15,823 nt of DNA. It comes from Thermoplasmata archaeon (GTDB lineage Archaea; Thermoplasmatota; E2; UBA202; DSCA01). Where the stretch lies: assembly GCA_021159125.1 (NCBI GenBank), contig JAGGSL010000148.1:1-15823 (forward strand), given 5' to 3'. Each line of letters begins with the position of its first letter. The stretch's first letter is position 1. Below the pieces are notes generated by a model. It searched no databases and was not told the origin of the DNA. It saw nothing but the letters and a program-made list of their open reading frames with translations. Made by a program: the position numbers and the translations under genes. Below are positions 1 to 6,065 of the stretch, one piece after another.

Positions 1-85
1 AGTAACGTCGGCAGGTGTGAATGCACGAGGGGTAAAAATGCTTTTGGTAAAAAATGCAAGATTTAATAAACGCAGAGAAAATTAA
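1..85 (+). other. End of an upstream gene, reading frame undecided
   Basis: Two plus-strand frames are open from the left edge. Frame 1 ends with TAA at 64-66 and gives a 21-residue tail with three cysteines (C-E-C near the start, a third near the end). Frame 2 ends with TAA at 83-85 and overlaps the possible isomerase start at 85 as TAATG, which would suit translational coupling. The peptides are too short to name a family. Only one of them can be the true end of the upstream gene, and I cannot choose. AT-rich sequence at 61-70 could be the promoter of the next gene, which would fit frame 1 better. Confidence 0.3.
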
Positions 86-90
86 TGGGC

Positions 91-1134
91 ATGGATTTGG
101 ACGACATCGAGGGCATTGAACGCGTCGACAGAGGGGGCATGCTTGATGTAATCGAAAAATTCCCCGAGCAGGTAGAGGAGGCCATAAAGATAGGAAAGGA
201 TGCTCTGTCAGAAATTAAACAGGGCACATTCAAAAATATAAAGAATGTTATAATAACAGGTATGGGGGGCTCTGCAATCGGCGGGGAGATGATTGCATCG
301 CTATTCAAAAAGGAAAGTAAAGTCCCGATAATTGTAAACAGAGGATATGAACTTCCGTCATTTGCAGGAAAGGAAACGCTGCTCATTGCGGTCAGCTACA
401 GCGGCAACACCGAGGAAACGCTCTCCTGCTTCAAAGAAGCTGTAAATAATGAATGCAAAACAATCTCAATATCCTCTGGGGGAAAACTTGAGAGAATGGC
501 AGAGCAGGCAGATTTCCACATAAAAATTCCTGCAGGCATGCAGCCCCGCGCCGCCCTTGCCTACCTGCTTCTCCCCCAAATTGAAATTTTGGGAAAGGCG
601 GGCATTATAAAAAAAGTTGATGTAAGCGGGGTGAAAAAAACACTATCGGCCATGAGGGACAGAATGAAGAAAGACGTTCCATCTGCCGAAAATCCTGCAA
701 AAAGGATCGCAATGAGAATAGGAGGCACAGCCATAATTTACGGGCACGGGTTTATGGAAGCAGCAGCCACAAGATGGCGCCAGCAGCTGAATGAGAACGC
801 AAAAATGATGGCTTTTGATTTCGGCGTGCCTGAAGCAAACCACAATGAACTTATGGCATGGGAGGGAATTGAAGAGAGCAATGGGCTCATAACATGCATT
901 TTTTTGAGGCATGAAAATGAGAGCGAGCAAATAAAAAAGAGATTTGATTTCATGAAAAAAATATACGAGAAGTATGCCGATGGTGTTGAAATTTTTGCTG
1001 ACGGAGGCGATGAAATTTCCCGGCTCATGAGTGTGGTATACATGGGTGACTATGTGAGTAATTATTGTGCTTTACTTCGCGACATTGACCCGACGCCCGT
1101 ATCACTTATACAAAAACTCAAGAAAAAATTGTAG
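91..1134 (+). CDS. Bifunctional phosphoglucose/phosphomannose isomerase
   Basis: This cytosolic SIS-domain enzyme interconverts glucose-6-phosphate and fructose-6-phosphate, and mannose-6-phosphate and fructose-6-phosphate. In archaea this family replaces the usual glycolytic isomerase. Counting from an ATG at 85, the first sugar-phosphate loop GMGGSAIGG is at residues 59-67 and the second, SYSGNTEET, at 104-112. A conserved PAGMQPRAALAYL stretch follows at 149-161. E237 (in QLNEN) and H253 (in ANHNEL) are 16 residues apart, the same spacing as the catalytic Glu203/His219 pair I recall for the Pyrobaculum enzyme, and a lysine lies near the C-terminus (QKLKKK). Length (347 or 349 aa) is slightly above the usual 300-330. 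ATG occurs at 85 and 91. I prefer 91 because the TATA-like ATTTAATAAA at 61-70 is then about 25 bp upstream, as in neighbouring leaderless genes; 85 remains possible. The gene is monocistronic on its right side. Confidence 0.93.
   Translation: MDLDDIEGIERVDRGGMLDVIEKFPEQVEEAIKIGKDALSEIKQGTFKNIKNVIITGMGGSAIGGEMIASLFKKESKVPIIVNRGYELPSFAGKETLLIAVSYSGNTEETLSCFKEAVNNECKTISISSGGKLERMAEQADFHIKIPAGMQPRAALAYLLLPQIEILGKAGIIKKVDVSGVKKTLSAMRDRMKKDVPSAENPAKRIAMRIGGTAIIYGHGFMEAAATRWRQQLNENAKMMAFDFGVPEANHNELMAWEGIEESNGLITCIFLRHENESEQIKKRFDFMKKIYEKYADGVEIFADGGDEISRLMSVVYMGDYVSNYCALLRDIDPTPVSLIQKLKKKL
1123..1128 (-). terminator. Oligo-T terminator of the candidate guide RNA
   Basis: Six Ts on the minus strand lie about 15 nt past the GATCACC end of the candidate C/D RNA, inside the last codons of the opposite-strand isomerase gene. 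A T run is the archaeal type of intrinsic terminator. The RNA would then need 3' trimming to its mature end near 1138. A second shorter T run lies at 1116-1112. Confidence 0.35.
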
Positions 1135-1137
1135 GAA

Positions 1138-1280
1138 GGTGATCAGCACTCAAGATCCTCATCATAGAGCCCTTTCTTAGAGCCCCTTTCTTTAGAAGAA
1201 AGTGGCTTTACACCCAAAGAACTTTCCGAATGCGTTTTCTTTGGTGTTCAAGGGCCCTCAGTAAGGGTTCGCTCATCACC
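1138..1280 (-). ncRNA. Candidate box C/D guide RNA, probable tRNA-Leu(CAA) wobble 2'-O-methylation guide, with long D'-C' insert
   Basis: On the minus strand, in order: box C GTGATGA (1279-1273), an 11-nt guide (1272-1262), box D' CTGA (1261-1258), about 92 nt, box C' ATGATGA (1165-1159), a 12-nt guide (1158-1147), box D CTGA (1146-1143), then TCACC. Guide spacing of 11-12 nt matches archaeal C/D sRNAs. Such RNAs bind L7Ae, Nop5 and fibrillarin and direct 2'-O-methylation of the target base paired five nt upstream of D or D'. The D guide is complementary to CTCAAGATCC, the expected anticodon loop and 3' stem of an archaeal tRNA-Leu(CAA), and that rule picks wobble C34. A palindromic TATA (1302-1307) lies about 25 bp upstream of box C, and a T6 run (1128-1123) follows. 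The long D'-C' insert is atypical, since a few nt is normal. Ends GGTGAT/ATCACC are complementary. Boxes and spacing are seen directly; the target is inferred because that tRNA gene is not in the window. Confidence 0.68.
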
Positions 1281-1301
1281 GCAAGTATATCATGCCAATG
1301 C

Positions 1302-1307
1302 TTTAAA
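1302..1307. promoter_or_regulatory. Palindromic TATA box shared by two divergent transcripts
   Basis: TTTAAA reads the same on both strands. Its centre (1304.5) is about 26 bp before the ATG at 1331 (plus strand, Zn-ribbon operon, leaderless) and about 25 bp before G1280 (minus strand, directly in front of box C of the candidate guide RNA). One TBP site could therefore serve both directions. Flanking BRE-like purines are not obvious on either side. Confidence 0.5.
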
Positions 1308-1330
1308 ACATTTCTACGAGCAAAATTTAA

Positions 1331-1516
1331 ATGATAGATGCGTATAACCCCTCAATGATAGAAGGAAGATGTATATCGTGTGGACAGGGACTGGTAGAGG
1401 AAGGCTGCGTTGCTTTCCCGTGTCCTGAGTGCGGCACAATAATAAGAAGATGCAGAAGCTGCAGAGAGAAATCTGCAAAATATGAATGTCCCGAATGCGG
1501 GCTTGTGGGGCCGTGA
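1331..1516 (+). CDS. Small Zn-ribbon protein with four CxxC motifs (HVO_2753/COG2888-like)
   Basis: This 61-residue protein has four CxxC knuckles: C14-C17, C31-C34 (CPEC), C41-C44 and C53-C56 (CPEC). That is enough for two tetra-cysteine zinc sites. The pattern and length fit the archaeal family annotated as predicted Zn-ribbon RNA-binding protein with a role in translation; a haloarchaeal member, HVO_2753, is a two-zinc protein linked to swarming and biofilm formation. The next gene, aEF-1beta, begins only 4 nt after the stop, so the two are co-transcribed, and this pairing recurs in Euryarchaeota and supports a translation-related role. The ATG at 1331 is placed about 26 bp after the TATA box, so the mRNA is probably leaderless. 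An internal ATG at 1355 would shorten it by eight residues without loss of cysteines. Confidence 0.9.
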   Translation: MIDAYNPSMIEGRCISCGQGLVEEGCVAFPCPECGTIIRRCRSCREKSAKYECPECGLVGP

Positions 1517-1520
1517 TAAA

Positions 1521-1781
1521 ATGGGAGAAGTTTCGTTAACGATAAGAGTCATGCCAGATGATGCGGGCATGGACATGAACAAACTGAAGGATGACGTCAT
1601 AAGCGTGCTGCCAGATTACGCAAAACTTGTGAATACAGAAGAGCAACCGATAGCCTTTGGGCTGAAAGCATTGCTGATAAAAGTGATAATGCCTGACCAG
1701 AGCCCTGACGAGCTGATTGAAAAAATAAGCACAATAGAGCACGTGGAAAATGCGGAGATACAGGATCTCAGTTTGCTCTAA
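1521..1781 (+). CDS. Translation elongation factor aEF-1beta (nucleotide exchange factor for aEF-1A)
   Basis: The product exchanges GDP for GTP on aEF-1A after each elongation cycle in the cytosol. The 86 residues begin MGEVSLTIRVMP and continue with the family's ferredoxin-like beta-alpha-beta pattern. The hallmark FGLKAL core is at about residues 47-52, and the ENAEIQDLSLL strand ends the protein. The length is close to the usual 88-91 aa and there is no N-terminal extension as in eukaryotic EF-1beta. An in-frame ATG at 1482 would overlap the Zn-ribbon gene and adds a non-homologous tail, so I place the start at 1521, 4 nt after the upstream stop. There is no clear Shine-Dalgarno sequence; translation may be coupled to the upstream gene. 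Confidence 0.92.
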   Translation: MGEVSLTIRVMPDDAGMDMNKLKDDVISVLPDYAKLVNTEEQPIAFGLKALLIKVIMPDQSPDELIEKISTIEHVENAEIQDLSLL

Positions 1782-1797
1782 TCTTTTTCTCTCTTTT
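1782..1797 (+). terminator. Pyrimidine/T-rich terminator after the Zn-ribbon/aEF-1beta operon
   Basis: The stretch directly after the aEF-1beta stop is almost pure pyrimidine with T5 and T4 runs and no hairpin, which is the usual archaeal intrinsic terminator. The remaining 45 bp to the convergent surface-protein gene show nothing else. Confidence 0.45.
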
Positions 1798-1841
1798 AAT
1801 AACCTTAAAAGTATGGCGGGATAAGAAATGCTGCCTGTGAT

Positions 1842-2879
1842 TTAGAATTGGCAGTGCATTGCGCCGATGATCGCATGGATTATCCATCCGATAACTCTTT
1901 CTATAAGGGAGAGATGAAAACCGTAAAATATGGGCATGGTAACCTCAAGCACACCCCATTCGCTCTGGGCATTGTATATATCTTTTGCCACTGCGGAGAT
2001 AGTGTAGTTTCCCATGTTTTCCCAGGTATGTGTGAATGCCATTGTCTCGCCCGAAGCGTATGGTCCGTACCAGATTGTGTCTGAACTGTTATCTCCCCAG
2101 TTGATCTGGTAGTAAACGTTATCCCCCTCAGGATCTATGGAAACGACAGTGTATGTATACTCCTCGCCAGCTTTTCCGGATGCTGGGCCGCTGATATCTG
2201 GTGCCTCTGGAGGGGCGTTGGCATGTTCTTTAACCCCAAAGAATACGGAATCGAAACGGATTTCTGCATCTGCATTCTGGTTCCACTCGACTATGGCACA
2301 GAGGGAGACTTTTACATAATATGCATCAAGTGGGAGCGTTGGTAATGAATCATTCCTGGCGTCATAATCATGCTGCACATAATGCCATTCATTGTCTTCA
2401 TAGGTACAGGGCACATTCAGGGTAGCAAGATGATATTCATCTTTGTCATATGCCACTATTCGTATATAACCGCTCGGGCATCTGTCTTCCTCTCCGCCAA
2501 ATTTATACCACACAGATGCAGTGTATGTATGATTGCGCGGGTCTACGGGAATCATTTCCTGCGTGTACCAGTACGCCGAATCGCTGCATCCCCCGACAAC
2601 GTTAAGCATGCCGACAGATTTTTCGCCATCCTGTGCGCAATCGGAATTCCACAGATATTTTCCGGTACCGCACATTGCCTTATGGTCCCACCCCGTCGGC
2701 TTATTGCCCCCTTCCTCAAAGGACGGGTTTGGGAGTAAATTTCCAAGCGTTGTTTTTTCTTTTTCTGGTGCAATATCGTCGCCGTTCCGATATGCAATGC
2801 CTGCAGGTATTGCCAGTGAAAATGCAAGCAGCATGCACAATAATCTTTTCGCAGCTGTACTGGTAAAATTTCTGTTCAT
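1842..2879 (-). CDS. Secreted lectin-like (jelly-roll) plus PKD/Ig-like surface protein
   Basis: Residues 1-29 form a Sec signal peptide (basic start, hydrophobic LLCMLLAFSLAIPAGIA, cleavage near A-Y/R). Residues about 47-218 begin LLPNPSFEEG and follow the pattern of carbohydrate-binding jelly-roll modules (WDH, SVWYKF, RFDSVFFGV). This part holds six cysteines that could form three disulfides outside the cell. Residues about 224-316 are a PKD/Ig-like domain of the archaeal kind (PPEAPDISGP, DPEGDNVYYQINWGDNSS, YTISAVAKD). The end is unusual: a PIFYGF...VIGWIIHAIIGAMHC hydrophobic segment with almost no basic tail, so it may be a short anchor. No catalytic domain is visible. Sugar binding or adhesion is inference. 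It is transcribed alone; a possible TATA (TATAAAT, 2910-2916) lies about 34 bp upstream, giving a short leader. Confidence 0.75.
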   Translation of the reverse strand: MNRNFTSTAAKRLLCMLLAFSLAIPAGIAYRNGDDIAPEKEKTTLGNLLPNPSFEEGGNKPTGWDHKAMCGTGKYLWNSDCAQDGEKSVGMLNVVGGCSDSAYWYTQEMIPVDPRNHTYTASVWYKFGGEEDRCPSGYIRIVAYDKDEYHLATLNVPCTYEDNEWHYVQHDYDARNDSLPTLPLDAYYVKVSLCAIVEWNQNADAEIRFDSVFFGVKEHANAPPEAPDISGPASGKAGEEYTYTVVSIDPEGDNVYYQINWGDNSSDTIWYGPYASGETMAFTHTWENMGNYTISAVAKDIYNAQSEWGVLEVTMPIFYGFHLSLIERVIGWIIHAIIGAMHCQF

Positions 2880-2946
2880 ATTTGCTCTGTTTTTATAATC
2901 AATACTTGCTATAAATCATTTTAGGCGTGATATTTGCAGCAACCGT

Positions 2947-3834
2947 TTACCTAAGCAACCATTTCATTATTGCCATCTGTGCCCACATTCTATTCTCCGC
3001 TTCATCGAATATGACCGAACGAGGGCCATGAGCAACTTCCTTTGTAACCTCATTTCCGTAATATGCGGGCAAACAATGCATGAATATCGCGTCCTTTGCC
3101 TGTGCCATTATGGCTTCATTGACAGTATATCCTTTAAAGTCATTCAATCTCTTTTCCTTTTCTTTCTCATCACCCATTGAAACCCATGTATCTGTAACTA
3201 TGACATCTGCATCTTTCGCCACTCCCTCTTTAATTTCGGTAATCTCAACGCTCCCCATCTCCCTTGCCTTGTTGACGTAAAAATCTGAAGGCCAGTAAGC
3301 CTTTGGAGAAACAATTGTAATGCTCATACCTGCCATTGTGCAACCCAGCATGAGCGAATTTGCCATGTTGTTCTTCCCGTCGCCGAAATACACAACATGC
3401 AACCCTTCCAATTTTCCCTTCGCTTCCTTTATTGTCATTAAGTCGGCTATGACCTGACAGGGATGTTCCTCGTCGTCAAGCCCGTTTATTACAGGCACGG
3501 TAGCATGTTCTGCAAGCTCCATCATATCTTTATGGCTGTATGCCCTGTACATTATGATGTCCACATAACGGGAAAGGACAAGGGCTGTATCCTCTATCGT
3601 CTCCCCTCTTCCGAGCTGTATGTCATTTTTTCCGAGAAAGATGGCATGTCCTCCCAACTTTTCCATGCCTGATTCAAACGAAACTCTTGTTCTTGTGCTC
3701 GATTTCTCAAAAATCATTGCAAGTATTTTATCCTTGAGAGCTTTTTCATAACCATTTTTCTTCATATCAATTGCATCATCTATTATTTCCTCTAAATGCC
3801 CTTTCACATCCATCATCGATATCAAATGTTTCAT
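2947..3834 (-). CDS. argF: Ornithine carbamoyltransferase
   Basis: This cytosolic enzyme joins carbamoyl phosphate and ornithine to give citrulline in arginine synthesis. The carbamoyl-phosphate loop SSTRTR is at residues 45-50 and HPCQ at 124-127. The DTWVSMGDE stretch at 215-223 holds the SMG loop that separates ornithine from aspartate carbamoyltransferases, and HCLPA with the catalytic cysteine is at 253-257. At 295 aa it is slightly shorter than the common 305-315, by a short N-terminus. After HCLPA the usual Arg-Gly is Tyr-Gly (PAYYGNEVT), a modest deviation. No other arginine genes are adjacent. The ATG at 3834 is preceded at about 25 bp by TTTTTAAC (3856-3863), so the mRNA is probably leaderless. 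Confidence 0.95.
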   Translation of the reverse strand: MKHLISMMDVKGHLEEIIDDAIDMKKNGYEKALKDKILAMIFEKSSTRTRVSFESGMEKLGGHAIFLGKNDIQLGRGETIEDTALVLSRYVDIIMYRAYSHKDMMELAEHATVPVINGLDDEEHPCQVIADLMTIKEAKGKLEGLHVVYFGDGKNNMANSLMLGCTMAGMSITIVSPKAYWPSDFYVNKAREMGSVEITEIKEGVAKDADVIVTDTWVSMGDEKEKEKRLNDFKGYTVNEAIMAQAKDAIFMHCLPAYYGNEVTKEVAHGPRSVIFDEAENRMWAQMAIMKWLLR

Positions 3835-3974
3835 GGTTGTGAAATGCCCTGCATGTTAAAAATTTTTTGAGGGGCATCTATTTTAGCATAACCTCATTTG
3901 TTTCGAATGTTAAGCCGACCGACCATACCTAAAATTTTTGAATGGGTTTTTATTCATGTGACAGAGGCAAAAAT

Positions 3975-5225
3975 ATGCAGGCAAAAAAGATGGGCATGAC
4001 TATTCTGGTTTTAGTTGGGGTGATAACATCATCTTTTGTTTTTATGGAGATGAAAAATGCGGATGCTGCATCAATAGGGAGAACATTATACGTCGGGGGG
4101 AACGGATCAAATAATTTCACGGAAATACAGGATGCAGTAAATGCCTCGCTTCAGGGAGACAGGATAATTGTATTTCCCGGATTTTACGGAAATGTGGAGA
4201 TAAACAAACCTATCTCTCTGGAAGGAGAGAATGCGTTTACCGGTGCCGTTCTTATATCTGCCGACAATGTCACGTTTTCCGGGTTTGCTGTAAAGGACTG
4301 CTACCGTGCCATCATAATTGAAGGAAATGGCAATATTGTCTCAAACTGCACCGTGCTGAACAGCTCTTATGGCGTGAAAATCCATGGAGATGACAATGAG
4401 ATATATTCTAACAAAATATTCAAAAATCTGAACTATGGCATATGTATTGAAAATGGGAAAGGGAACAATATTTCCGGGAACGGCGTATATCGCAACAACT
4501 ACGGAATCTACGTGAAGGATGCCGACAATAATGTTATAGAGGGCAATGTGGTTACGGGCAACACAGAGGGCATAAAGATACAGGGCGGGAAGGATAATAT
4601 CGTCAGGGGCAATCATATAGCGGAAAATTCAAACGACGGCATATACCTGTGCTGTGACAGCGAGGGCAACATCATCTTCGAAAACAATTTCATCGGCAAC
4701 AGTATGAATGCGAAATGCTACAGCAGGAACAACCTCTGGGATTATTACAAAGAAGGAAATTACTGGGATGATTATGACGGAGACGGCGCCCGCGATATAC
4801 CCTACGGGGACAAGGATAATCATCCATCTCCAACTCCTTATAACATAAGCATCCGCCCCGGCAAAATTTATATTATCTCTCCCGCGGATGGAAGCAATGT
4901 ATCCGGCACGGTCATGGTAAAGGGCATTTCGGAGGACGGGGAGGGGGTAGAGATAAGGATTGACAATGGCTCATGGAAGGAAGCAGACGGAATGTTTCTC
5001 TGGAATTTTGGTATCGATACAGAAAAAATTGCAAACGGAGAACACCATATATATGCAAGATGTGGAAATTCATCGGCAGAAATTATAATACATGTCAGCA
5101 ATGAGGGAAAAATGCCCTCGTTTGGTACAGTCATGTTTCTGGGCGCTTTCTTATTTGTCATGACTTTGGTAAGAAGAATTAAAGCACAAGAAAAAACATC
5201 TAAAAAAGGAAAATGCAAAAATTGA
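3975..5225 (+). CDS. Secreted NosD-like right-handed beta-helix protein with Ig-like domain and C-terminal membrane anchor
   Basis: The 416-aa product starts with a signal peptide (MQAKKMGMTILVLVGVITSS, cleavage near ADA). A parallel beta-helix of about 200 residues follows with repeated N-x-I/V-x-x-N rungs (DNEIYSN, GNNISGN, DNNVIEGN, KDNIVRGN), then the GNYWDDYDGDGARDIPYG motif typical of archaeal NosD/periplasmic copper-binding-like proteins. An Ig-like segment (ISPADGSNVSGTVMVKG) comes next. The C-terminus is MPSFG, a hydrophobic stretch and RR/KK, a tripartite anchor resembling PGF-CTERM. True NosD acts in N2O reductase maturation, but no nos genes are nearby, so a surface polysaccharide-binding or adhesion role is likelier. 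An upstream ATG at 3942 is in frame. I chose 3975 because it begins the signal peptide, sits 25 bp after TTTTTATT (3946-3953) and has GAGG at 3964-3967. Confidence 0.82.
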   Translation: MQAKKMGMTILVLVGVITSSFVFMEMKNADAASIGRTLYVGGNGSNNFTEIQDAVNASLQGDRIIVFPGFYGNVEINKPISLEGENAFTGAVLISADNVTFSGFAVKDCYRAIIIEGNGNIVSNCTVLNSSYGVKIHGDDNEIYSNKIFKNLNYGICIENGKGNNISGNGVYRNNYGIYVKDADNNVIEGNVVTGNTEGIKIQGGKDNIVRGNHIAENSNDGIYLCCDSEGNIIFENNFIGNSMNAKCYSRNNLWDYYKEGNYWDDYDGDGARDIPYGDKDNHPSPTPYNISIRPGKIYIISPADGSNVSGTVMVKGISEDGEGVEIRIDNGSWKEADGMFLWNFGIDTEKIANGEHHIYARCGNSSAEIIIHVSNEGKMPSFGTVMFLGAFLFVMTLVRRIKAQEKTSKKGKCKN

Positions 5226-5275
5226 GGTCAATGGTTGCCAACATATGGAAAACTGAATAAATGCATATGAGATTT

Positions 5276-6040
5276 TCATTCCTTCTCCAGGTCTTCTCCG
5301 CCCATGAATAAATTTTGTATGGCAGTGTATAAATCCTCCATGCCCTCAAGCGTTTCATTTGATGTGGGTATAAGGGCAGTATGGGCTTCCATTTCTCTTA
5401 TGACAGCCATCATTCCCTCGCTGAGCTGGTAATACATGGACGGTGACTTGACCATCAAATCCCTGTATAATTTCTCCGGATTTTTGCCCCATTCCGTAAT
5501 CATAGACAGCGCATCTTTATCGACAATATCAATTTTGCTGAGTATATTTACAAGAGGAATGCCTATCCTGAATTGGGTTATCGCAGACAGCATGAGTTGC
5601 GAAACAAAATTTGTCGGTGTGGTGGCAAGCGATGGGTCAATCATAAATGCAAGAAGAGAATGGTTCATATCCAGCTGGTTAACAATCACTCTTCCCGTAC
5701 TCCTAAAAACAAAAAGCTCGAGCTGTCCGGGCGTGTCGATAAGCACATAATCGGTTCTGAATTCTTTTATTCTTTCTTCCACCTCTTTGGCATTCAGCGC
5801 AACCATGTCTGCGCATACGACCTGCGCCCCATTGGGCCCGAGGTTGTAATCTTTCATCACTTCATTCAGAGAAACCCATTCCCTTACATCGACATCAGGA
5901 GAGTATGGCAGTTTTACAACTCCCGGATCAAGATTGACGGTTATTGCATCAAATTCCTGATTGAGACACCATTCATGGAATGCAGCTGTCAAACTGCTCT
6001 TGCCCGCCCCTGCCGTGCCCACCATATACAAAAATATCAT
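5276..6040 (-). CDS. GPN-loop GTPase, archaeal type
   Basis: This homodimeric G protein belongs to the family of eukaryotic GPN1-3 (RNA polymerase II assembly factors) and Pyrococcus Pab0955. Its archaeal role is not settled. Walker A GTAGAGKSS is at residues 8-16, followed by NLDPG (36-40). The GPN motif (LGPNGA) at 68-70 inserts into the partner's active site. DTPGQ is at 102-106, and SKID at 168-171 replaces the usual NKxD/TKxD base-specificity motif. The length of 254 aa is normal for the family. The start lies 25 nt after the purD stop, with GAGGGCGAT in front of it, so it is probably the second gene of a purD operon. An in-frame ATG further upstream runs into a stop, so 6040 is secure. 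It converges with the NosD-like gene across a 50-bp gap that shows nothing. Confidence 0.93.
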   Translation of the reverse strand: MIFLYMVGTAGAGKSSLTAAFHEWCLNQEFDAITVNLDPGVVKLPYSPDVDVREWVSLNEVMKDYNLGPNGAQVVCADMVALNAKEVEERIKEFRTDYVLIDTPGQLELFVFRSTGRVIVNQLDMNHSLLAFMIDPSLATTPTNFVSQLMLSAITQFRIGIPLVNILSKIDIVDKDALSMITEWGKNPEKLYRDLMVKSPSMYYQLSEGMMAVIREMEAHTALIPTSNETLEGMEDLYTAIQNLFMGGEDLEKE

Positions 6041-6065
6041 TCTATCGCCCTCTTTTAATCATGTC

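Noticed and set aside
1138..1280. Small mobile element (MITE) with terminal inverted repeats
   Set aside because: GGTGAT/ATCACC ends are inverted, but no target-site duplication is visible and the boxes and guides explain the ends better. Not excluded for the inner part 1166-1257.
1138..1280. Plus-strand terminator or 3' UTR structure of the isomerase gene
   Set aside because: Archaeal terminators are T runs rather than large hairpins, and there is no T run after the structure on the plus strand.
2947..3834. Aspartate carbamoyltransferase (pyrB) instead of argF
   Set aside because: The DTWVSMGDE loop and the HCLPA motif are those of ornithine carbamoyltransferase.
4441..4640. DNA repeat array or CRISPR in the NosD-like gene
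   Set aside because: The periodicity is from beta-helix rungs at protein level; there are no identical repeats with unique spacers anywhere in the window.
3975..5225. True NosD of a nitrous oxide reductase system
   Set aside because: No nosZ, nosF, nosY or nosL nearby; beta-helix motifs of this type are common in unrelated archaeal surface proteins.
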